Positions 1 through 6,521 of a DNA stretch of 14,703 nucleotides are shown here, in pieces. This DNA is from PVC group bacterium (GTDB taxonomy: Bacteria > GCA-001730085 > JADFSZ01). The translations under genes were made by a program, and so were the position numbers. The stretch is from positions 1 to 14,703 of the forward strand of contig JADFSZ010000019.1 of assembly GCA_022560555.1 (NCBI GenBank), written 5' to 3'. Position 1 is the stretch's first letter, and every line of letters starts with the position of its first letter. The notes under the pieces are model-generated. The model saw only the letters and a list, made by a program, of their open reading frames with translations, did not search any database and was not told the origin of the DNA.

Positions 1-1080
1 TTACAATCCATTTTGGCAAACCGAACGAAGGTTTTTAGTATTATTAGAGAGGAACTAACCGCCATTCGTGACAAATACGGGGACGCCCGGCGCACGCAGA
101 TTATTGCTGATGTTGAAGAATTGGATATTGAGGATCTTATCGCGGACGAAGATATGGTTATTACCATCACAAACTCGGGTTATATCAAACGTCTTCCCCC
201 CAGCACCTACCGGCAGCAGCATCGTGGGGGTAAAGGCGTCACGGGAATGACCACCAAAGAAGATGACTTTGTGAAACATATTTTTATTGCTTCCACACAT
301 GATTATCTTCTTGTGTTTACTGAAGAGGGCATGATGTTTTGGCTTAAGGTTCATGATATTCCCGAAGCCGGGCGGGTGGCCAAAGGAAAATCTGTGGTGA
401 ATATTCTTCAGCTGAAAGATACGCAGCGAATTGCCGCGATCATACAAACAAAAGATTTTGATCCGGACCATTTTCTTATCATGGCGACCGAAAACGGTAT
501 TGTTAAAAAAACATCTTTGGACGCATTCAAAAACCCTCGAAAGAACGGCATCATCGCTATGGGAGTTAAGCAAGGGGACCGGCTCATCAAAGTCAAAATG
601 TCCACGGGGAAAAACAAAATTATTCTTGGAACCTTTGACGGAAAATCATTGTGTTTTAAGGAAGAGAATGTGAGAAATATGGGACGTACAGCAAGCGGCG
701 TAACCGGAATGCGGATGAGCAAAGGGGACAAAATCGTCGGGATGGAAGTTCTGGAGGAAGGGGCCACCATCTTAACTGTATGCGAAAATGGACACGGCAA
801 GCGAACGGATTTTAAGGAATATCGTGTCCAAGGGAGGGGAGGCAAAGGCATCATTAACATCAAGACCACGGCGAGAAACGGCAAAGTGGTCGGATTTATG
901 GGCGTCTCAGACCATCACGATGTTATTGTCAGCACCCTCAAAGGTATGATTGTGCGCATGAGCATCAAAGATTTAAGGACAATCGGACGAAACACACAAG
1001 GGGTTAGGCTCGTATCTCTCAAGAATGGAGACAAAGTTGTTTCTGTTGCGAGGATTGACAAAAGGAGTGAAGAAGGGTAA
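1..1080 (+). CDS. gyrA: DNA gyrase subunit A, C-terminal part (5' end outside window)
   Basis: The reading frame is already open at base 1, so the gene starts upstream. The TTG at 13 is only an internal Leu codon. What remains is the end of the coiled-coil/tower region (IIREELTAIRDKYGDARRT) followed by the C-terminal beta-pinwheel that wraps DNA and gives gyrase its negative supercoiling activity. The GyrA box appears as QHRGGKG (bases 217-237), one residue from the usual QRRGGKG. Degenerate blade repeats follow, such as QGRGGKG near base 830, GRTASGVTGMR and GRNTQGVRL. The GyrA box argues for GyrA rather than topoisomerase IV ParC. The protein ends RIDKRSEEG, so it lacks the long acidic tail of E. 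coli GyrA. A prepilin-like gene follows after 26 bases on the same strand. The identification is near certain. Confidence 0.96.
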   Translation, partial: LQSILANRTKVFSIIREELTAIRDKYGDARRTQIIADVEELDIEDLIADEDMVITITNSGYIKRLPPSTYRQQHRGGKGVTGMTTKEDDFVKHIFIASTHDYLLVFTEEGMMFWLKVHDIPEAGRVAKGKSVVNILQLKDTQRIAAIIQTKDFDPDHFLIMATENGIVKKTSLDAFKNPRKNGIIAMGVKQGDRLIKVKMSTGKNKIILGTFDGKSLCFKEENVRNMGRTASGVTGMRMSKGDKIVGMEVLEEGATILTVCENGHGKRTDFKEYRVQGRGGKGIINIKTTARNGKVVGFMGVSDHHDVIVSTLKGMIVRMSIKDLRTIGRNTQGVRLVSLKNGDKVVSVARIDKRSEEG

Positions 1081-1106
1081 AACACCAAAGAAGGAGCGAA
1101 AGGACG

Positions 1107-1511
1107 ATGGGGTTCCAAAAAAAAAGGGCACGAAGAGGATTTACTCTTATAGAAATTCTTATTGCTCTTTCCATTCTTGCTATAGGTCTTATTGGGATAT
1201 TTTCTCTTTTTCCCGTCGGAATGGACGCTCAACAGAAAAGCGAAGTGTACACTCTGGCCGCGAACCTGGCGAGCAAATGGGTTTCAACATATCAGGCCTT
1301 CGGGTGGAGGGAAGGGTATAGCGTGTCTGGAGGGGAAGAGGATTGGCAAACGGACGATGATTACGATGGACTGGAGTTTAAAAGAATTTTTTCTGACGGA
1401 ATTGATACGACCGATTCAAGTGACATTATCAAAATAAAAGTCCAGTATTATAATCGCGGCAAAGCAACCGAGCTGTACTTTGGCGATTATTATATACAGT
1501 CGTATGATTGA
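1107..1511 (+). CDS. Type IV prepilin-like protein (PilV/GspI-type pseudopilin)
   Basis: This is a 134-residue protein with a textbook class III (type IV prepilin) signal. A short basic leader MGFQKKRARRG is cut after Gly11, leaving Phe12 and Glu16 (+5) at the start of a hydrophobic helix of about 20 residues that ends IGIFSLFPVGM. The rest is a small soluble domain rich in Asp and Tyr that I do not recognise. The expected role, from the family, is a minor pilin or pseudopilin of a type IV pilus or type II secretion system, processed by a PilD-type peptidase in the inner membrane. The start is supported by AAGGAG at 1091-1096, 10 bases before the ATG. It sits 26 bases after gyrA, with no other pilus gene in view, so it may simply be cotranscribed. 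It converges on the gene at 1539. Confidence 0.85.
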   Translation: MGFQKKRARRGFTLIEILIALSILAIGLIGIFSLFPVGMDAQQKSEVYTLAANLASKWVSTYQAFGWREGYSVSGGEEDWQTDDDYDGLEFKRIFSDGIDTTDSSDIIKIKVQYYNRGKATELYFGDYYIQSYD

Positions 1512-1538
1512 TTTCACTCATTGTCCTGTATTTGAGAC

Positions 1539-3386
1539 CTAGCGAAGCCGAGACCTCAAAAGAGAAAGCGCTTTTTGTTTATCCCCGCTCTTAGCAAATA
1601 ACACTCCCAAATTAAAATAAGCTCTTGGATCTTCGTATACCGACAGGAATCGCTGAAGATACTCTTTGCCTTGATTCATGCGGTTAAGATCAATCGAAAG
1701 CGACGCGATTTGAAAAAGAGCCTCGCGATAATAAGGGTCTATGGCCAATGCTTGTTGATACGCTTGATACGCTAAAGGGTAATTTCGGGTTTTGCGATAA
1801 CATTCTCCCAAAAGATAGTATCTTTCCTTCCTTACGCGTCTGTCTAACGCCTGTTGGGTGTGTTGGATCGCTTGGGCATAATCTTCCAAGTAAAAGAAGG
1901 CTTCTCCAAGACGAAAATCCAATTCGGACCTTTTAGGATCCAGGGATTGCGCGAAAGTGTATCGGAGAACGGCTTGGGAATAATCTCGTTCCTTCATGGA
2001 AGCGAAAGCCTTTTTGTAAGCCATATCCGCCGCGAAAGGTTTGGCACACCAAATCACCAAAAAGACCAGCAAAAGGCTCCCGGCTTCAACCATAAGCATT
2101 TTTGTGCTAGAAGCACGTTGTCCCCAAGAGATACGAACGACTCGAGCATTAAACTGGCTTGCAAGCATGCCGGCCATGGCAAAAAAAGGAACACTCGTGG
2201 CCGTCAAACGAAAAGGAAAGTGGCCAAGCGAATACAAGCTAACAGCCCCTAAGCCTGCGAGGATCCCTAGCGTGAGCGATTTATGGCGATCGTTTTGATG
2301 ACGAATCAACAGAAAAACCTTCTGGCAATAGCATAAAACCAGGACGAAAAAAACAATCACTCCGACCAAACCCCACTCCACCAGCGACTCTAAAACATCA
2401 CTTTCGACATGCGGATGAAACCAGTCGACAGAAACCACCCCCGGGGAAGAAGCGGTGGTTGTTAAAACATGGCCTTTGGCCCCGGAGTATAAAGCCGAAA
2501 AGCCCCCCAATCCATGGCCCCAAAGAGGCGATAAACAAAACAAATAAAAAGCCATCTTGAAATAAAGGCTTCTTTGTCCAAAAGAAAATTGTTTGTGGAC
2601 GAGCCCCCCAAGATCATTTATGAAAAAGGCAAAGAAAAACAGGACCCCTCCCATGAGAACGGCGAGAAAAAACTTGTGAGAATAAATCCGGCGGGGGCAA
2701 ACAAAAGCCGTCAGGATGATGGCCAACGAAAGAACCGTCCCGGAAAATGATCGCGTTAGAAAAATCGTACATAATATGAGTACCGACAGAAACATATAAA
2801 ACGTGCTTTTGCGTGAACAATTTGGCGCATTCGTTGTATGAAATAAAGACAAGGGAAAAACTAAAAGAAGAAAACCTGAGAGAAACTGGCGGTTGCCCAG
2901 AGTCGAGAAGACGTGGTTTGGATTGGCATGAGGGCGCCAGGCAAGCACATCCCAGCCCAAGAATTGGGACCACCCCAATAGACAAACGAAAAAAGAGCCC
3001 AATAATAGAGCACGCGTTAAAAAAGATATGTCCCTAACATCTTTTGTGATTTTTGAAAAGAGAAAGAAAACAAAAAAGCAGATCAAGATGTGACGAAAAG
3101 CCCACAAGCCTTCATAGTTGTTTGGGGAGAAAACAACTCTAATCGCAAAATAACCTAAAAATAGGCATATGAAAACATCAAAAAGGTTGATGCGGATAGA
3201 AAATGTTCCTTTTTTAACGAAATTCAAGAAAAGGAAAAAAGCAAATATAATTAAATACAATTCCGTCATGATGTGTTTAGGCAGCAAAAAAGAATCTTGG
3301 CTGAACGGGGTCATAAAAAGAGGCACAAGGACAAGAAGACCGGACAAGAAAAGGAGTTTTTTTGATACAGGGACACATGGAATCAT
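1539..3386 (-). CDS. O-antigen ligase/polymerase-like membrane protein with C-terminal TPR domain
   Basis: This 615-residue protein has about a dozen hydrophobic segments from residue 10 to about 448, followed by a soluble tail. The large loop around 288-340 (WGHGLGGFSALYSG, then WFHPHVESDVLESLVEWG) has the H-x-x-x-L-E-x-x-x-E-x-G layout of the Wzy_C/WaaL family. That family joins undecaprenyl-linked glycans to lipid A core, glycans or proteins on the periplasmic face. Residues 455-615 hold about four TPR units (for example YYLLGECYRKTRNYPLAYQAYQQAL), a common tail in this family for protein partners. The acceptor (LPS, pilin or other) cannot be told. No Shine-Dalgarno precedes the ATG; a candidate promoter places transcription start about at the ATG (see 3393-3420). 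It faces away from dcd across the 70-bp repeats, and its 3' end lies 27 bases from the prepilin stop. Confidence 0.85.
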   Translation of the reverse strand: MIPCVPVSKKLLFLSGLLVLVPLFMTPFSQDSFLLPKHIMTELYLIIFAFFLFLNFVKKGTFSIRINLFDVFICLFLGYFAIRVVFSPNNYEGLWAFRHILICFFVFFLFSKITKDVRDISFLTRALLLGSFFVCLLGWSQFLGWDVLAWRPHANPNHVFSTLGNRQFLSGFLLLVFPLSLFHTTNAPNCSRKSTFYMFLSVLILCTIFLTRSFSGTVLSLAIILTAFVCPRRIYSHKFFLAVLMGGVLFFFAFFINDLGGLVHKQFSFGQRSLYFKMAFYLFCLSPLWGHGLGGFSALYSGAKGHVLTTTASSPGVVSVDWFHPHVESDVLESLVEWGLVGVIVFFVLVLCYCQKVFLLIRHQNDRHKSLTLGILAGLGAVSLYSLGHFPFRLTATSVPFFAMAGMLASQFNARVVRISWGQRASSTKMLMVEAGSLLLVFLVIWCAKPFAADMAYKKAFASMKERDYSQAVLRYTFAQSLDPKRSELDFRLGEAFFYLEDYAQAIQHTQQALDRRVRKERYYLLGECYRKTRNYPLAYQAYQQALAIDPYYREALFQIASLSIDLNRMNQGKEYLQRFLSVYEDPRAYFNLGVLFAKSGDKQKALSLLRSRLR

Positions 3387-3392
3387 GGTATA

Positions 3393-3420
3393 AAGATACA
3401 GAAATTTGTGGTATTGTCAA
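3393..3420 (-). promoter_or_regulatory. Candidate sigma70 promoter of the O-antigen-ligase-like gene
   Basis: On the minus strand TTGACA (3420-3415, perfect -35) is followed after 16 bases by TATCTT (3398-3393, 4 of 6 for the -10). Only 6 bases (TATACC) separate the -10 from the ATG at 3386. The expected transcription start therefore falls on or next to the start codon, and there is no Shine-Dalgarno. That fits a leaderless mRNA. The alternative is that the true start codon lies further inside the gene. Confidence 0.5.
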
Positions 3421-3567
3421 TGGGAAGGTCAGATTCTCCATAATCTTTGATTCTGAAAAATCTGACACAAGATATTTTGGGTTCCAGATATGGGGAGGCC
3501 AGATTTCCCATAATCTTCGATTCTGAAAAATCTGACACAAGATATTTTGGGTTCCAGATATGGGGAG
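3421..3567. repeat. Tandem pair of 70-bp repeats with internal dyad symmetry
   Basis: Two copies with a period of exactly 70 bases lie at 3421-3490 and 3491-3560, and the first 7 bases of a third copy follow. The copies differ at 5 positions, all transitions and all within the first 28 bases; the last 42 bases are identical. Copy 1 contains a perfect 8-bp inverted repeat, GTCAGATT (3428-3435) and AATCTGAC (3459-3466). Copy 2 keeps this stem with one mismatch (GCCAGATTT with AAATCTGAC). The block fills the divergent region between the O-antigen-ligase-like gene and dcd and ends 27 bases before the dcd ATG. Open frames across it, on both strands, translate the repeat itself and are not genes. 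It looks like one locus of a dispersed repeat family, which cannot be confirmed from one window. Confidence 0.9.
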
Positions 3568-3593
3568 ACGAAACCGCGAACGTGAGGAAAAAT

Positions 3594-4139
3594 ATGATTT
3601 TATCGGATAAAAAGCTCAAGCAAATGATTCGCGAAAAAGAGCTTGTCATTGAACCTTTAGGGGAAAATTCTATTCAGGCGGCATCGATTGATTGCCGGCT
3701 CGGAAATCATTTTTTAGCCGTCGAAGACAAAGACAGGGACATATTAACGCTGGATCAGGAAATCTTGTATCGGGACATTCATGGAGAAGAGAGTATTATC
3801 CCGGCGCATTCCTTTCTTTTGGCAACAACGCTAGAATATATAAAACTGCCCAATCATGTTACGGCCTTTGTAGAAGGGAGAAGTTCGATTGGGCGTATGG
3901 GGCTTTTTATACAAAACGCGGGATGGGTAGATCCGGGGTTTGAAGGGAAGATCACGCTTGAACTTTACAACGCGAATTCGTTGCCGATCAAATTACAATC
4001 GGGAAGAAGGATATGTCAGCTGGTGTTTTGTGAACTGGACCAGCCGGCCGAATTTCCTTATCGGGGAAAATACCAGAAGCAAGATCAAGCCATCGGAAGC
4101 CGTATCTATAAGGATGTCGAAATTCAGGGCTCTGTTTAA
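3594..4139 (+). CDS. dcd: dCTP deaminase (possibly bifunctional dCTP deaminase/dUTPase)
   Basis: This 181-residue protein belongs to the dUTPase-like trimeric fold family. It converts dCTP to dUTP on the way to dTTP. Visible motifs are SIDCRLGN (31-38), EGRSSIGRMGL (94-104), WVDPGFEGKITLELYN (111-126) with the expected catalytic Glu123, and a C-terminal SRIYKDVEIQGS tail that would close over the nucleotide. The AGWVDPGFEG stretch resembles the bifunctional deaminase/dUTPase type of Mycobacterium and Methanocaldococcus more than E. coli Dcd, so it may release dUMP directly. That is inference. The frame is open upstream to 3447 through the repeat, but the ATG at 3594 has GTGAGG at 3582-3587 and gives the family's usual N-terminus MILSDKKLK. 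It is convergent with aroC. Confidence 0.93.
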   Translation: MILSDKKLKQMIREKELVIEPLGENSIQAASIDCRLGNHFLAVEDKDRDILTLDQEILYRDIHGEESIIPAHSFLLATTLEYIKLPNHVTAFVEGRSSIGRMGLFIQNAGWVDPGFEGKITLELYNANSLPIKLQSGRRICQLVFCELDQPAEFPYRGKYQKQDQAIGSRIYKDVEIQGSV

Positions 4140-4184
4140 AACGAGCTGCTTGGCTCAGGCTTGCCGTTCAGACTAAAAAAAGTT

Positions 4185-5261
4185 TCAAAGGGTTGACGAT
4201 GAATGGCGTCTTTGAAGAAAGAGAAAATCAACCAGCACAGAAGCAATCATGGCTTCGACTACGGGAACTACGCGCGGACACAAGCAGGGATCGTGCCGCC
4301 CTTTCACTTCGATCGTCTCTGTTTTAAGACGGGTGTTAACCGTAACTTGTTTTTGCGCAATAGACGAGGGGGGTTTGGTTACTACGCGCATGACAAGGTC
4401 TTCCCCGTTGGAAATCCCTCCCGCAATTCCTCCGGCATGATTCGTTTTTGTGCGGATTTTATTGTTTTTGACAACCATTAAGTCATTCGACTCTGAGCCC
4501 TTTTGGTGCTGACTTGCGAATCCCGATCCGAATTCGACGCCTTTGATGGTTCCGATAGACAGAAGGGCGTATCCCAGGCGAGCTTCAAGCTTGTCAAAAA
4601 CAGGTTCCCCTAGGCCCGGGGGACAACCTTTCACAACGGCTTCAACAATTCCCCCAACGGAATCCCGCTCTTTACGGGCCGATTCAATCGCTTCAATCAT
4701 AAGTTTTGCTTGATCATTATCCGGAGAACGGACCATGTTTTGCTCGATATGATCAAAATTGATTTGCTTGGCGTAAATACCGGCTACAGCCAGCGTGTAG
4801 GCTGTTATGCGGATTCCTTTTTCTAAAAGAATTTTTTTCGCGATGGCACCGGCGGCGACGCGGCAAGCTGTTTCACGGCCCGAGGAACGCCCCCCTCCCC
4901 GATAATCACGGACGCCGTACTTGGCAAAATACGTGTAATCGGCGTGTCCCGGACGAAAAACATCTTTAATGTTGGAATAATCCTTGGGACGTGTGTCTGT
5001 ATTGCGGATCAATAAAGCGATAGGGGTCCCGGTTGTCACTCCTTCAAAAACACCGGAAAGAATTTCAACTTGGTCAGCTTCTTTTCTTTGTGTCGTGATC
5101 GAGCTTTGTCCCGGGCGCCTGCGATCCAAATCTTTTTGTATATCCTCTGCTTTTAAGGACAATCGCGCAGGAACCCCATCCACGATGACACCAATAGCGG
5201 GACCATGACTTTCCCCAAAAGTTGTAAAACGAAATAATTCTCCAAAAGTATTGCCGGACAT
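4185..5261 (-). CDS. aroC: Chorismate synthase
   Basis: This 358-residue protein catalyses the last step of the shikimate pathway: 5-enolpyruvylshikimate-3-phosphate to chorismate, using reduced FMN. The three family signatures are visible: GESHGPAIGVIVDG (16-29), RRRPGQS (47-53) with RPGHADYTYFAKYG (103-116) and GGGRSSGRETA (122-132), and the C-terminal GRHDPC block. Length is normal. The ATG at 5261 is preceded by GGAG (cggagaaatcATG). It is the third gene of a minus-strand run miaB-mnmA-aroC, but a 180-base gap filled by an inverted repeat element separates it from mnmA, so its expression may be partly independent. No other shikimate gene is nearby. Confidence 0.97.
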   Translation of the reverse strand: MSGNTFGELFRFTTFGESHGPAIGVIVDGVPARLSLKAEDIQKDLDRRRPGQSSITTQRKEADQVEILSGVFEGVTTGTPIALLIRNTDTRPKDYSNIKDVFRPGHADYTYFAKYGVRDYRGGGRSSGRETACRVAAGAIAKKILLEKGIRITAYTLAVAGIYAKQINFDHIEQNMVRSPDNDQAKLMIEAIESARKERDSVGGIVEAVVKGCPPGLGEPVFDKLEARLGYALLSIGTIKGVEFGSGFASQHQKGSESNDLMVVKNNKIRTKTNHAGGIAGGISNGEDLVMRVVTKPPSSIAQKQVTVNTRLKTETIEVKGRHDPCLCPRVVPVVEAMIASVLVDFLFLQRRHSSSTL

Positions 5262-5277
5262 GATTTCTCCGAAATTA

Positions 5278-5441
5278 GGTCACAAGGACACAGGTCACAA
5301 GTACACAAGTAAATACAATAAATGAGTTTAACAATAAACTACAGAGAACCATAGATTATCACTTGTGAAGAGTTGCGTCAATAACTCTCATTGAAGTTGG
5401 TTTTGATTTTTCTTGTGACTTGTGTGTTTGTGACTTGTGTC
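5278..5441. repeat. Inverted clusters of a 15-bp repeat between mnmA and aroC
   Basis: The left cluster (5278-5310) is two direct 15-bp units, GGTCACAAGGACACA and GGTCACAAGTACACA. The right cluster (5411-5441) carries the same unit in inverted orientation: on the minus strand it reads GACACAA, then GTCACAAACACACAA, then GTCACAAGA. About 100 bases of AT-rich sequence lie between, including a perfect small hairpin (AGTTTA at 5325-5330 with TAAACT at 5335-5340). The arms could pair into a long imperfect stem in DNA or in the mnmA-aroC transcript. The right end lies directly against the mnmA stop codon. No coding sequence is visible inside. It may be a MITE-like element or an RNA structure between genes. 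Confidence 0.75.
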
Positions 5442-6506
5442 TTACGTAATCATACCGCAGCCGAGACAGTTTTCCCCGTCATAAAAGACGGCAAATTGCC
5501 CGCTAGCAATCCCGGCATCTTCGGCCTGAAGACTCACCTCATAAACAGAATTGTCGATTTTGTGAATACGTCCCGGAATTAAATTTTCTCCATGGCGGAT
5601 TTTAATAAAAAGATCTTGATTGTCAAAGGGAGCATCCGAAATCCAACTGGGACTATGGATTTTAAAAGCGTTTCTTTTGCGAGTATGAAGAGTATCAAAA
5701 TGAGATACGTATACGACATTTTCTTCAATATTCTTTTTGACAACATACCAAGGTCCTCCCGATAAACCCAAGCCATGACGTTGACCAATCGTATGATACC
5801 AATAACCCCGATGGGAACCGAGTTTTTCCGAGCTTGTGATGTCCACAATATCCCCGGGCTGTTCTCCTAAGTGAAACCGGACGAACTCATTAAATTTAAT
5901 GTTACCCAAAAAACAAATGCCTTGGCTGTCTTTTCGGTTTTTTGTGGGCAGCCCGGTTTGTTGGGCGTACGCGCGAACATCTTTTTTACGGATACTTCCG
6001 ATGGGAAACAAGGCGCGGCGGAGTTGCGCTTGATTCAAATGCGACAAAAAATATGTTTGGTCCTTGATGGGATCTTTGGCGCGAAGCAATTGATAACATG
6101 AACCTTTATCATGAATTCGGGCATAATGGCCCGTAGCCACTTTCTCGAAATCATCAGGAATTTTTTCTAAAAACGCGCCAAACTTGATTCGCGCGTTACA
6201 AAAGATGTCGGGACTAGGCGTGCGGCCTTCCTTTAATTCCCGGATGGTGTAGCTAACCACGCGATCAAGATATTCTGTCTGCAAAGAAACAATATGAAGA
6301 GGAATCTGAAGTTGATCACATACTTTATGGGCATAATCAAGATCTTCCTGCCAAGGGCATTCCCCGATATGCTGCAGCTCATCTTCAAGCCAGATTTTAA
6401 TGTAAAAAGCCTCCAAAACGTGTCCCTCAGCTTTAAGAAGTGACGCCGCAACGGAACTATCAACACCGCCGGATAAGAGAATCGCAATTTTGAGATGCTG
6501 GGACAT
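5442..6506 (-). CDS. mnmA: tRNA-uridine 2-sulfurtransferase MnmA
   Basis: This 354-residue enzyme adds the 2-thio group to wobble U34 of tRNAs for Lys, Glu and Gln, activating the base with ATP and taking sulfur from a persulfide carrier. The N-terminal PP-loop SGGVDSS (12-18) binds ATP. The two catalytic cysteines are Cys103 in DIFCNARIKFG and Cys198 in DSQGICFLG, almost the E. coli positions (102 and 199). GHYAR (126-130) and the C-terminal beta-barrel are also present. A GTG two codons upstream (6512) is possible, but GGAG at 6516-6513 is correctly spaced for the ATG at 6506. The gene starts 15 bases after the miaB stop, so the two are almost surely cotranscribed. No cysteine desulfurase gene is nearby. 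Confidence 0.96.
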   Translation of the reverse strand: MSQHLKIAILLSGGVDSSVAASLLKAEGHVLEAFYIKIWLEDELQHIGECPWQEDLDYAHKVCDQLQIPLHIVSLQTEYLDRVVSYTIRELKEGRTPSPDIFCNARIKFGAFLEKIPDDFEKVATGHYARIHDKGSCYQLLRAKDPIKDQTYFLSHLNQAQLRRALFPIGSIRKKDVRAYAQQTGLPTKNRKDSQGICFLGNIKFNEFVRFHLGEQPGDIVDITSSEKLGSHRGYWYHTIGQRHGLGLSGGPWYVVKKNIEENVVYVSHFDTLHTRKRNAFKIHSPSWISDAPFDNQDLFIKIRHGENLIPGRIHKIDNSVYEVSLQAEDAGIASGQFAVFYDGENCLGCGMIT

Positions 6507-6521
6507 GAACACTCCGAACCA

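Noticed and set aside
55-884. Long antisense open frames inside gyrA (55-573 and 408-884, minus strand)
   Set aside because: They are shadows of a well-conserved coding sequence, with no family resemblance and no start signals.
1534-1557. Terminator between the convergent prepilin and O-antigen-ligase-like genes
   Set aside because: GAGACCT is repeated directly (1534-1540 and 1550-1556), not inverted, and no GC-rich stem with a T-run is visible.
3421-3567. CRISPR array
   Set aside because: There are only two directly abutting 70-bp copies with no spacers between them, and no cas gene nearby.
3447-3593. N-terminal extension of dcd through the repeat
   Set aside because: The extra 49 codons translate the repeat. 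The ATG at 3594 has a Shine-Dalgarno and gives the normal Dcd N-terminus.
3277-3649. Two overlapping minus-strand open frames across the 70-bp repeats, with a repeated peptide (PHIWNPKYLVSDFSESKIM and a shifted version)
   Set aside because: Because 70 is not a multiple of three, the frames simply translate the tandem repeat in different phases. They overlap the O-antigen-ligase-like start and show no ribosome binding site or family.
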